DNA from: Rachycentron canadum
Taxonomy: Eukaryota > Chordata > Actinopteri > Carangiformes > Rachycentridae
Direction of reading: 5' to 3'
DNA: 64,000 nt
NCBI GenBank assembly: GCA_038496675.1
Contig: CM076660.1
Location: 2,208,362 to 2,272,361, forward strand
Under the pieces are notes generated by a model. It was not told where the DNA came from and did not search any database. It saw only the letters and a list, made by a program, of their open reading frames with translations. Below, one piece after another: positions 45,600 to 57,560 of this stretch; within the stretch, counting starts at the first letter, position 1, and each line of letters starts with the position of its first letter. Made by a program: the position numbers and the translations under genes.

Positions 45600-48290
45600 T
45601 TATTTCTCCCGTCTCCAGTTGCTCGGCCGCTTTCCTACCTCAGAAAGTGACTGTTGAACGCAGATGATGTCAAACCTGAGACGCTCACGTCATCAAACGT
45701 TTACTGTGATTCACCTTTGAAAAGGATGTGAAGAGCCTCAAGATGACAGAAGAAACATGAAGAGGAAATAGAAAAGCTGGTTTCGGTTTTGCAGACCAGA
45801 AATATCTCAGGCCTGTGTCGGCGCAGTATGTGGGTTTTCCTGCTGGTTTGAAGAGACACACACCATCATATAACTACAAAAATGGCATAAAAAATTATTT
45901 TAAAGAGCCATTACAGGTAGACTTTATGTGTAATTATAGCATCATAACAAACCTATTCTTTGTTCTGGTTTCTGCTCATATTCACATGTTGCAGCTTTAT
46001 TTGTGTGTTATTTTATAAAACTGATGTAGAGAAAAGAAAGAAAGAAACAGAAATTTAAATCTCCAAAAAAAAAAGTTTAAAAAACAAAAATGTCAGTTTT
46101 TCATATAATATAATATAAAAACTATTCACCCCACTATTGCTATTCGAAACATGTTTCTGTCTTTTTGCAAGTTTAGCCTCAAGGTTATATTTTAGTCATA
46201 TTTATATTTCATATTATATTTAATATTTAATGTTTTATATTTCATATTTTCATCATCCTAATTCATCCCCCAATTTATGGTCTATTTTCCTCTAAATGGA
46301 CCATCTTTTAAAACATTAACATCATGTTGTATTGAAGACGTGAAACTAGAGACTGCGACCATAAACTTATTAGGAAAACGTTTACTGAGCTAATAAATCA
46401 AGGGAGAAGTGGGGACATTTTCCCATAGACTTCAATACATCTCACTTCTTTTAACCACCAATGGAGTCGCCCCCTGATGGTCATTAGAGAGAATGAAGGT
46501 TTAAGGCTCTTCAGCATTGGCTTCACTTTACAGACCCAGAGTCTACGTTGACTTTTTTAAAGAGTCTATGACATAATATTAAGATAACACAGAAAACTGT
46601 GGGTGTGTTTCTCATAAAAATGTCCAGTGAGGCTGGTTGGACACAACAACCAGCAGAGGAGTGACTCTGGCTTCACCTCCTGTTGTAGCTGGCTCATCCT
46701 CATCCTCAAAAACAAAAAGATGAGAGTAGGAAAGAAAAGACGTGCAGAAAACAGAGGTGGTGGAGAAGCTGAATGGCACACGGGTTAGAGGAGGTGATTC
46801 AAGACGGAGAGATGACAGGAGCCGGGGAGGGGGAGGGGGTGAGGAGTGGAGGTAAGAGTCGTGGGAAAGAGATGAGAGAGAGACGATATGAATCTTATGT
46901 GAGCCTCTACAGGTGACCAGGTGGAATTACACAAACAACACATCGCTTTTCTTCTACTACACCTGCATCTTCAGAGGCGTCACATTGTGTATAAGATTAG
47001 ATTAGATTAGTACAAACACACAACTAGACACTCAGGTCAGTTTTATATTGGTTCGGTTATTTAGATTTTACCGTGAACATCGATTTAAAAAAAAAAAAAC
47101 CCTCAGACCCCTCTGGTTTAGGTCTGGGGGCCGCTCTCCATGTTTTACAGCACTCAAAACCCAACTGTATACATCTTGTGTCTGTCCGGTTGTGGCTCAG
47201 TCTGCAGGGACCTGGGTTCAATATAGACAAACAAAAACTGACAAAGTGCAAAACAGAACGTTGTGTTGTTTATGGGTTTGTATAAAATGACCACACGCCT
47301 GTCAGCGCGTGGTGATGTGGGATGGGAGCCACATGACATTTGGCAAAGGAGTGACATGCCACCATTATATAATCAAGATAATCAACCAAAACCTCTTTTA
47401 TTGTGAAGGAGTTGTTGTGAACTTGTTGAGTTATTATCTAAATGTGGTTTTACAGGATATGTAGGAATAATATGCAGCAGTTATTTTAAGTTCCTGCTAC
47501 TTGAAAATGTTCAAGAACGATGAGGCTAAATATTAAACAAACCAAGACTCAGACTTTATTAAACACACTCACCATCCTGAGCCATAAGTCTCCCTCAACT
47601 TGAGCAGGGCTCAGAGCGAACATCTGGCTCTCTGCCGCTGGCTGTGGACACAGCTCACAAAGTGTCTCCGCTGTGATTTGGATGGAGAACGAAACGCAAT
47701 TTATTTTCCACTTATCGTGATCTTCGAGTTGAACTTTGACTGATAAAATCTGCTGGATATGACAGCACATGTTTACATGTAAGACATTTGCTCATCTTGC
47801 AAATGTTTTGGAGGAAACGTAAGTTTCTATTAAAGTCATAAGGAAATATTGTTGTTATATGGGCATGTTGACAATGAGGGCAGAGCCTCAACAGACTTTA
47901 TATATATTTACATAATAAAACATTTCATATTGGTCGTCTGATTGAAATATAGTGATCTGTCTGTCAGACAGTCACTACTATGGACAATGAGATTGGAAAT
48001 ATTTCTACCCATGGATTAAGAAAATGTTTGTATTTAAATTCATGGTTCCCAGAGGATGTGCATTAATGACTTTGGTGACCCTCTGTTGTGCCATCATTAG
48101 GTTATGTATTTTAATTGTCAAAGGTTTTTTAACTGTCACTATAATGTCGTCTTTAGAGCTTCGTTGCTTGTGTTATTGGTTTGAGTTAGTGATGAGAATC
48201 AGCTCTTTCTCTGTGTTTGACACTTACTTTAGTCTGTACATTTATTAATGAGGTTAGTTCAGATCTGGATCAGTCTGACCCTTTGACTGC
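45600..48290. other. non-coding stretch
   Basis: Unique DNA apart from the family B copy at 46258-46570. A triple AGATT repeat lies near 46996. Open frames at 47048-47357 on both strands overlap one another and have no domains. Confidence 0.45.
46258..46570 (+). repeat. interspersed repeat family B, copy 4
   Basis: Full-length forward copy starting attcatcccccaatttatgg and ending after ttggcttcactttacagacc. It is the mirror of copy 3, about 2.0 kb away, so the pair could form a hairpin. Confidence 0.85.
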
Positions 48291-48299
48291 ATTGCTGCT

Positions 48300-48760
48300 T
48301 TACTTCTGTGTGTTTATCTATGGATTCTCATCATAGCCAAAGTCAATGGGATCAATCCTGTATTTTTCTGATCTCAGAGTGAGGAGAAGTTGCTCTGAGT
48401 TTATTGTAGTGACAGAATAAAGACAGAGAGACATGGACAATAAGATATTGAGAGCATTAGAGGCTTTGGAGCTGATTTTTCATCATAACTGCTCCAAAGA
48501 ATGAGCAGAACTCAGATCAGATAAAGAGAGAAACTTCAAATCAGCTCTACAACAACACAAACACATGTGTTTAACTTTCTGTGTTGAAGTTTTCTTTGGT
48601 TATTCTGGTTTACAGTGTTTTTAGTTTCCTCTTGTTCTCTGAGCTACTATCCCCTATTGCAGTGAACAGAGTCTTTATTGAGTCACATATATAATTACAC
48701 ATTTTAATAATGACAACTTTATAAGGAAAAACATAAAAGTAGGAAAAAACAAAAAAAAGT
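48300..48760 (+). repeat. interspersed repeat family A, copy 2 (internal deletion)
   Basis: It shares ACTTCTGTGTGTTTATC at the head with copy 3 and joins directly to AGCCAAAGTCAATGGGATCA. It lacks about 130 bases (the GACGTCTAGAGTCACGTCTC region) kept in copies 1 and 3. The 3' part TAAGGAAAAACATAAAAG matches copy 1. Confidence 0.85.
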
Positions 48761-49823
48761 CTAATCTCACACATGCAAACTATCATGGTGAACATGATAC
48801 AACAACATGCTAATATTGGTATCAACTCTACACTAGCATAGTCATAAACTCTAAGTCTTCTTCTGTATTTCTTTTTGTTTTATTCATTTGCAAAGTTACT
48901 TGTTTGCTCTCTGCTCCCACGATGCATCAGTGTCATGGACTGGATCTATGGTGATACCATGCACTTGTTTACAAGAAACGATTAGAAATAAAGGAGAGAT
49001 GTATCACAAAATGAAGAGTTATGAAAGAAGATGGAAAGAAAGAAGGTTTTGAGGGAGATAAGTCAGCAGCAAAACAAGACCGCTATCACGTCTCTGAGCC
49101 AAACATCTGCAGCAACGATTGTATTAATCTTCTTGAGATGCTGAGATGTGAGTCGAGCAAAAATGTAGATTGTGAAACAAGCTCCAGATTAGAGCTGGTC
49201 CATGAAATGAAGCGGCCGCATTTCCACACCCAGCAGAGCTGATTGTAGAGAGACTAGAGGAAGTCCATGAACAGAAAGAGTTGAACCCGGGTGCAAACTG
49301 CAGCAGCAGCCACTTGTTTCTGTTTATTTCAGCTTTGTGATGTTTGCCTGATGGAACAAACATCAAAGAGGAGACGGACATCTGAGGCTGACTGTTGTTG
49401 GTTTTTCTTTCATTTCTCTTTTTCTTTGCTCACTATCTCCGTAACTTGTGGGGAACATGGAAGCCGTGTGACCCTGGATGATTTATCAAGACATTTCTCT
49501 TCTTTTTTTCTCTCTCCAGTTAAAGTAAATGACTGGTATGTGGAGAGGCTCTGGAGAATCCCCCCCCTCCCCCTCCTTACAAGCTATTAGCCCCCCTACT
49601 CCCCCTGCGGAGAGAGGAAGATAAAGGAAAATTGAAAATGAAGAGGAAAGGGAGGGAGAGAGAGAGAGGCATCAGCATATCCACAGGCAGACCTCTTGTT
49701 CTGCTCCACTATCTCTCCCTCGCTCCCTCCTTTGAGCTTGATTAGCCGCCAAGCTTAAGAGGCTTGTTATCAACCTTGGAGACGATGGAAGTTCATTGGC
49801 CGCAGGATTTGACTGATGGAGAC

Positions 49824-49824
<1 letters not shown>

Positions 49825-49869
<45 letters not shown>
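49825..49869. repeat. (GT)22 microsatellite
   Basis: Perfect array of 45 bases. Confidence 0.97.
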
Positions 49870-49870
<1 letters not shown>

Positions 49871-50054
49871 AGGAAGTGGCGTATATCTTTTTGACTGATG
49901 TGGAGTCACGGTAGAATGTGGTCGTATCCGGGGCCGCGGGGACTCCAACATGTCTGCTGGCTGCTTTTATTCAGTCCCACAAATCGTCCAAGTGCTGCAC
50001 AGAAAAATCTCGGAGTCGGCTCAACCTCAAAATCTTCAATTAAGGCAGATTAAT

Positions 50055-50104
<50 letters not shown>
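50055..50104. repeat. (GATA)12 tetranucleotide microsatellite
   Basis: About twelve perfect GATA units. It is likely to be highly variable in length. Confidence 0.97.
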
Positions 50105-50659
50105 CCCTATTTGTCCTGAGGAAAATTAAGGATTAAACACATCACATCACCATGGCTCTGAAAAACTGAGTGAAAGTTCATGACAGACCCTAAAACGCTC
50201 CACCTTTGGGAACCACTTCACCTATTTCCCCCGGGGATCAACTAAGTGTTATTTTATCTTATCTTATCCAGAGGGGGGCAGCAAAACTATCCATTCTGAA
50301 GCGAGTGGCTCAGACAACAAGTCCTCACACTTAAAAAATTATTTTTCCTTTCGGGCTTTGCAAAACAACCAACAGGAACTGAGCACAAAAGTAAACTTTA
50401 TGCCTTTGGGAACAGTAAATAATCTAAATAATACATTTTTCTACAGGTTTTCAATTGCACCCCATGGTTTTCATTGACAAGCTCAGTTGTTATAATGTGA
50501 CTTAAAGGTGAGACGACAGACGGAGGAAGATCAAGGAGGCCGTTCACATCCAGGACCAGAGACCAGAGAGCATCTTCGAACAAAGACAGATGTCACCATC
50601 TCCCCCTCGTAGGCAAACACCTGCTGTCATGTGACCAAACTTACAAACTTAGGTCACAT

Positions 50660-50820
50660 GACGACCGGAGTAGAGACATTTTCCCATAGACTTCAATACA
50701 ATCTGACTTCGTTTTACAACCAGTGGAGTCGCCCCCTGATGGTCAATAGATAGATGCAGGTTTAAGGCTCCTCATCTTTGGCTTCACTTGACAGACTCAG
50801 AGTCAAGGTTCATAAACAGT
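50660..50820 (+). repeat. interspersed repeat family B, copy 5 (truncated)
   Basis: Only the half from TTTTCCCATAGACTTCAATA to ggcttcacttgacagactca is present; the first half is missing. Confidence 0.8.
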
Positions 50821-53800
50821 TCACAATGTCTCTGCGTCGCTTCGAAAAAGGGGCAAAATCACCTGGTTGTCGTGTTCATGTGTTCGCCAACTGGAGCTCG
50901 AGCAGAGAAATCAGTGGGTGTGTGTTTTTTTTTTTTTTTTTTTTTTGTCCAAACCAGTGGCTCTTGCATGAGCATCACTGTCAGTGTCACTAGTTTTATC
51001 AGAAGCTGCATGTTCGTCCGTGACCTGACGGACGTTGTCTCTTGGTGTCTCCCTCCTCTGTCTTGGGTCCTCTCCGGCTCTGGATGAGGCCTCGAAGGGC
51101 GACAGGACCGTGTAAACATTCCCAGCCCCTCAGAATCCGTCTGTCTGCCGGGGGTGATGCATCTGTCCGGCCCGTTTGTTTACTGGCCGAAGAATGTTGA
51201 GAACATAGGCTGCACTCAGTGTGTGTGTGTGTGTGTGTAATTGCACATCCATGTGACCGTGCACTTAAAATAGGAGAGTGTGAGAGGCCAGGGGGGTAGA
51301 AGGGGGTAGAGGGGGGCACACGGGTGGGGCGGGGTCACGAGTTTTGTTTCCTTTTGTATCGTCTTAATGTTTGTAATGATCCAGTGGGTTGTGGATCTGG
51401 TGAATATTGCACGCTGTTTAGTCTACCAATCACCACGGTGACAAAGAGTCTAGGTTTTGGGTTGGAGGGGGTGGAGGTAGAGGTGAGGGATGGGGGTTGG
51501 GGGGTGGGGTCTGGTAGGTTCAGGGAGGGCTGAAAAAAAAAAAACACACATGTGTGCAAAAATACACACCACAAAGCTGCATGAGCGAGTTTTCTAATTG
51601 TGAAAATGGAGGTTTCCACTTCAATGCAGTGGATGACTCAGGCCACAGGAAGTCACTAATTTCAAATTAAGAGCAAAAACAGAGTGACCCATTTCTGTGT
51701 CATAATGTGTAGTTACATGAATACTGCTGCTAAATTAAGGTGCATCTCTGAAGTCTTTTATTTGTTAAGAGGTACATTCACATTTTCTCCCTTCTCCTCT
51801 GAAACAAGCTCACATCTACATCGAGGTTGTAATTGTTTTCCTGTTTCCTGTTAGAGACACTTAAAAAAGTCAAAAGAGGTCGATACTTCCACGGTCTGTT
51901 CCTCAGCGAGGACTCACTGTCAATGAAACACAAACAAGGAAGTTGTTACTAAAAAGTCTGAAGATGCTGATTTGATGATAACTCAGACTCACGTGATCCT
52001 AAGTTGACAGAAATGTAGATTCACGTTAGGAGAGAGTCTCTTTGCAGCCAGGAACATTTGTAAAGCTGCTGGTGAACGCAGCCATGTGAGTATTGTTACA
52101 AGTCAAACTTCAAAAACTGTGAACCTGCCCTTTAACCCCAGGTTGAATGGCCAAAAACTGCTCAAACCCAAAGAACTTTATTTTAAATTCAAAAATTCAA
52201 AATATATAACAAACATTTAGCTTTAAAACGTTAAACTGTTTTATTCTGTTTAAAAATCAAAATCAGCCTCAAATTGGGTGATAAAATATTGTCGAACACT
52301 GTGGGTAAATTGTTTTCAAAGCTGATTAAAGGGGGAGTTTGTGGTAAAAATCTGTGTTTAAGACATTAAAACAAGTTGAAACTAAATCTGCTCATGGCCA
52401 GATAAAAAAAAGTCTCTGGTTTGGAGCAGAGACAAGTTCAGGAAACAGAGTTACGCACTCGTTAATGTGCATATATAACATTATTTTTAGGGAGTTTGTT
52501 GCAGCATGTGTGTTGTCAGTGTGTAACAGTGACTCTGAAGCCCCTCCATGAACCCCCCCCCCCCAGCTGCTCTGCACAGTTTAAACTCCTGCTGTCTGTG
52601 AAGTGTAACTTCACTCGTACCATAACACACAGTCGTCCTCGGCTGTTTGCAGACGCTGGATCCGGTTTGTTCATATTCGTCAGAGTTTTAAATCAATTAA
52701 ATTAAATCAAGACAACAGCGACGTCTGAACTGTCAGCTGCTCAAAAGTACTCAATAAATTAGACCTTTTCCAAAACTGGTTTAGTAATAATTTAGTCTAA
52801 TCAATATGAAACATGGGGGTTTCTGGGAATATTCATTTAAAGAAGGGTTTTATTCACTATTGTGTTTTTTTCTAAAACATCTGTGGATCAGTTCTTCGAT
52901 GATGCTAATCAGAAAATCCAATAATCACCATCACCATTGAAATATAGATTCATACTGATTATCAATGTCAGTGTTTATGTTTTGAGGTGATGAAGAGTTA
53001 AAACATAGAGAAAAAGCAAATCAAAGCAGTTCTAAGTCCCAGTTGTATCGTTTTGTCATAAATAATTATCATCTTCAACAGAAACCAGATTTAGTCTCAC
53101 AGACTTGCTGCTGTTTCCTCAATGCAAATGAGATATAAAATATGTTTGTTTTTTTTAAAGCCAAATTAACAAATCTAACATTTTTCACCCACTGGATCGA
53201 AACAAGTCCATGAGGTGCGACACGACAGAGGAGTCGACATCCACACAAGAGTTGTAGATCTTATTCACCCTTTCAGTGAACCTTGAGATGCACTTAGAGG
53301 ATGTTTGCAGCAGCCGTATATCAGAGCTAACAAGAGCGGAGGTCCACTTCACAGGAGCCAGGCATGGGCCTGACCCTCAGCACTGCCCCCTAGTGGAAGA
53401 AGGGTGAAAAACACCTAACTTCATATGTATTACACTGACATTTCAGGCTGTAACTGGCCGTATTCTTCAGTTAGAATAGTAATTATTCAGTGGTTTAGTT
53501 TGAAAAATGTCTGAATGTCATGGTTTTGTCCAACCTGCTGTCCAAAAGAGAATGTGAAAGATAGTTTGAAAGCAACTTTTAATAAATTAATAGACTGCAA
53601 CAACAATAACAACAGTGAAGATTTAACCTCCAATGAGATTAATAACATGCAGTGAGTAAACCTGATTTATTCAGAACGAGGGGGAAGTGATTCAAAGATG
53701 TGACGCAGCTACAAACGTATAGTTTCTGCTCTTCGGTCTAATGAGACTGTGCCTCTCCTATCTGAATGACAAGGTTCAGTAATCAAAGAATTTGTTGACC

Positions 53801-54170
53801 CTGCCTCCCCTTCACCCAGCTCTCCTCAGCTGCTGCGCCTCCCATCCCTCTCCTGTCTCATTTGTCTGTATGTGTCACAGACAAATGCTCGTAGACGCTC
53901 ACACTCGGGCCTCAAATAAATCTCACGCTGGATCTGAGTTAAGCTGATCGAGCTTTTGACCTCCAGAAACTGAGCCTTTCTCTCTCACTGGAAGGTTCAT
54001 ATTGAAGGTGATCTGTCTGCAAAATGTTTTTTACTGGTTCCCTGACATTATTTTATTAATGTTATTATCACCTGCGCAGTGATGTGGTGTCTGATCAACC
54101 CTCTACTTCATGGATCTATTGCTCAACTGTCTCAACTGTCCCTGACACAGGCCTGAGGTCTTAGGGAGGA
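50821..54170. other. non-coding stretch
   Basis: Starts GC-moderate with a T-run (50927-50945) and a short GT array (51221-51238), with G-rich DNA at 51288-51335 and 51460-51530, then AT-rich unique sequence. No gene, RNA or named repeat is seen. Confidence 0.45.
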
Positions 54171-54174
54171 GGAC

Positions 54175-54700
54175 TGGCTTTTTCCTTATCAAGTTATAAA
54201 TAGGGGATAGTAGCTAATAAAACATGAGAAAACAGTATTTTCTAGATAAAAACACTGTAAACCAGAATAACCAAAGAAAACTTCAACACAGAAAGTTACA
54301 CACGTGTTTGTGTTGTTGTAGAGCTGATTTGAAGTTTCTCTCTTTATCTGATCTGAGTTCTGCTCATTCTTTGGAGCAGTAATGATGAAAAATCAGCTCC
54401 AAAGCCTCTAATGCTCTAAATATCTTATTGTCCATGTCTCTCTGTCTTTATTCTGTCACTACAATAAACTCAGAGCAACTTCTCCTCACTCTGAGATCAG
54501 AAAAATACAGGATTGATCCCATTGACTTTGGCTACAAGCAGCTGACAGCTAGGCCTCTGAAGGAGACGCTCTGATTGGCTGTGACATCACCTACTGGAGC
54601 CAATAGGAGTGTCCGATGTAGAGACGTGACTCTAGACGTCACTATCAAAGATGGAGGATGAGAATGGATGGATAAACACACAGAAGTAAAGTTTAGTTGT
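54175..54700 (-). repeat. interspersed repeat family A, copy 3
   Basis: Reverse-strand copy of about 525 bases. It is nearly collinear with copy 1 from the TTTCATAGTGACGTCTAGAG region (here reversed, near 54640) to the stretch reading ggggatagtagctaataaaa at 54202. Confidence 0.85.
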
Positions 54701-56640
54701 CTAAACTTACCTAAGACTTAACTATGGAGACATATAATCATCAGTTACATCACATGTTTAATGTTGTTTTAGTTTATCTGCAAAAACCTTGTCAGTTATT
54801 AATAGGTTGAATTTTGCATTAACATCTGTCCCCAGCACTGATGTATAGTTGAGGTTAGATGACTAAAACTAATTAGAAGGTAAAGATGGGAGTTGAATCA
54901 ATTTGGTTGAATCAAAAAAAAGGGACCATGTTCAATATGAAACATATATTTAACCATTTGATCCATGTTAGCAAAGTTAGCACGAGGCTAACTGTCATCT
55001 GCAGATGAGCCACACAATTAAAATATACGCTCATGCATGCGACAACTGTCTTTATAACCCGATTGAGACTCCATACGTTGTCACCTGGTTGTTGGTGTTG
55101 TGTTATTTGTGTACCTGGTGTTGTCCTGTCCTGTGTGAAGCGAGTGAAGGAAGAAAGAGGCCTGTTGTGATTTACATGTTTAAATAAAGGTCAAATAATT
55201 AGAATAAAGCAGTGTCAGAACAGCACTAGACAAACAAGACAATACAATGTTACACAAAGTTGTGTATCTCAACATCATGTCAACATCACATGTGCGTTAG
55301 ATAAATTAAAAGACACTGGCATACACACACGTGCTTTAGCATTTGACCGTGCACAAACTTTTTGGATGCGACACAGTTGTAAAAAGTTTGATTGCAAAAC
55401 TGTAAACATGTAAAAGTTGTGTTGTTTTTTTTTTCTGAGTATTGTGGGTCACAGAAACTCCAGTGAAACCAGAGCTGGATTTATTTTAGGGTTGACAGCG
55501 ACTCACTAAACGTAAAGAAAACCACCACTCACACAAAAAGACACACACCCACACGGCCCTCTGATTTTAATAGACACTAAGATCACGAAGGGATCAGATA
55601 ATTCTTGCCCTGCGTGTCCCTTTGCCCCCTGCTCTCCACCTCCCCAACACACACAAACACACACACTTGCTGCACCATCACCAACCTCCACCTATCCGTC
55701 TCCCCCTATCAGCTGCTCCCTGCTGCCGTTGTTTTGAGAGGTCAGAGCTGTTTGTTTGCTCTGAGGCCTGTCGTCTGATAGCGTGCGGCCGACTACGCCT
55801 CCCCCTCCCGCCTCATCTTAACCTGTGCCGTTATCAGCCGACTCCCCCGGCAGCTCCAGCCTTGTCTTTTAAAAGGAACACTTCCCCAGGAAATTATGGA
55901 GAGACCTCGGGCAGATAGACAGGGTTTCTATCTGTCACGGTGGGAACCTCGGGACAGACGGAGACACTCAGGCAGATTCTTTGTGCTCCAGGTTCAAATC
56001 CATCTCATGACCTTTGTTTCCAGCCTCTGTTCACACAGGATTTTACCAATTTCCACTGAAAAATACACAGGATTAAAAATTGTATATATATCTATATATA
56101 TAAGGTCCTACTCTAGTGGAGACACACCTGTACTGTCCAGAAACTAGAAAAGTCCAAAATATTTGATTTAGCATAATTTAGTCACAAAAGTCACTTAACA
56201 GCTTTAGTGATCTTTGGATTTCTCTGTCACAACAAGCTTTTTATTTTAGTTTCCTAGTGAAATGTCTCAACAAATGTAGGATGCATTAACGTGACGTCTG
56301 GTACAGACCATCATGGTCCCTGCAGGGTCAATTGTAACCAACGTTGTTGAACCATCATCTGATCAAAACCTTGATTGAACCTTGAACCTTTGCTGCATGT
56401 CTTTCCTCTACTTTCTGTCTCATAAATAATCGATAAATAATCATAATAATCATCATAAATAATAATCTCTCTTTGTCCAGTACTTTTGTTTTTGATCAAA
56501 TACCCGATTTTCCCGTGAACTTCAGTCTCCCTTTTCCCTATAAACTTAATTTCTTCATTTAATGCTGTATCATGTCACTTTTAATGTTTGTTTGTATTGT
56601 TTTAATAATTTCTAACAAACTTTTCTTTTCTCTCTTCTCT
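54701..56640. other. non-coding stretch with one GC-rich island
   Basis: AT-rich except 55600-55990, where CCTCATCTTAACCTGTGCCG and TTATCAGCCGACTCCCCCGG suggest a possible regulatory element. A short open frame there (55622-55918) shows no domain. Confidence 0.4.
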
Positions 56641-56654
56641 GTGTTTGTTGCAAA

Positions 56655-56760
56655 TTAGCTTTTGTTAGCATGCTAACATGCTAAGCTGGTGACACGTTAC
56701 CTGGTTAATGTCAGAATGTTAACATGCCACTGTTAGCATGTTAGCATGCTAGCATTAGTG
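56655..56760. repeat. GCTAACATGCTAA-type palindromic repeat
   Basis: The exact 14-base palindrome GTTAGCATGCTAAC at 56664-56677 is followed by further TTAGCATGTTAGCATGCTAG words. Clusters of this word are frequent in teleost DNA. Confidence 0.75.
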
Positions 56761-57059
56761 TTCACACAGAGCTATGAGCATTTACTAGATTTCAACCTGT
56801 TGCCAGCAAAAATAAACTTGATCTAAGATCTAAGATTTTTTTTAATTGCTGTTGTCTTGGAATGAGGCAGCTAAGATACCAACTCACCAATAAAACCCAA
56901 CAAATTATAAGTATAAAGATTTAAGACTAAACCCAGAATTGATGCAGGATAGAAAACAATATTAAGAAGAATTGATAATCAGGCTTATCAGGTATTAAAA
57001 CAATAACTTTTTGTTGAAATTGTGCTAATTTCTTCAATATTATTGATATGATATTCCTC

Positions 57060-57560
57060 AATAACATTGAAAAATGACCCTCTGACACAAATCCCCTTCT
57101 GGTTTTCAGAAACCACCCTGACCGGCTGGAAGTGCAGCCGTCGTCTGTGTGGCCACAGGAGAAAGGAAAGGGGAAAAAAAGCTGTGATAAAATTACTCCC
57201 CCAACACTGGATCAAACCCAGCGGGGAGGGGCGCACCAACCACCTGATTAAGCAACATGGAGGAAATGAGGGAAGCAAAGGGGTCCATTTTCTTCAGGAG
57301 TGGGAAGGAAAAATCCAGAAGAAAGAATGGGAGGGGATGAATTGAGGAGGGGGGTTTGTAAGTGGGATAAGTTGTGGATGTATATGTGTGTGTGTGTGAC
57401 GGGGGGGTGCGGGGTTAAAGTCACAGATTTTAAATCAGTTCTTTGGCCTTTAACGGGCGCAACAGAAGCCCAGTATGAGCGAGCAGAACAAAGAGGGCAG
57501 CATTGGCCTCGACCAATTAACATTCCTGCAGCCTTTATGAGCCGCCTGGACCCGCCCCTT
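57060..57560. promoter_or_regulatory. candidate conserved non-coding element 10
   Basis: Repeat-free, GC-moderate. The 3' end, CCTCGACCAATTAACATTCC with TGCAGCCTTTATGAGCCGCC, is the most element-like. Both-strand open frames lack domains. Confidence 0.3.

Larger units (their letters stand above)
48761..50654. other. non-coding stretch with microsatellites
   Basis: Unique DNA. A compact GC-moderate part at 49730-49800 (GCTTGATTAGCCGCCAAGCT) could be regulatory. No supported gene. Confidence 0.45.

Noticed and set aside
57067..57345. 92-residue open frame rich in Lys/Gly/Trp
   Set aside because: Purine-rich low-complexity translation, overlapped by another frame on the opposite strand. No family is recognised.
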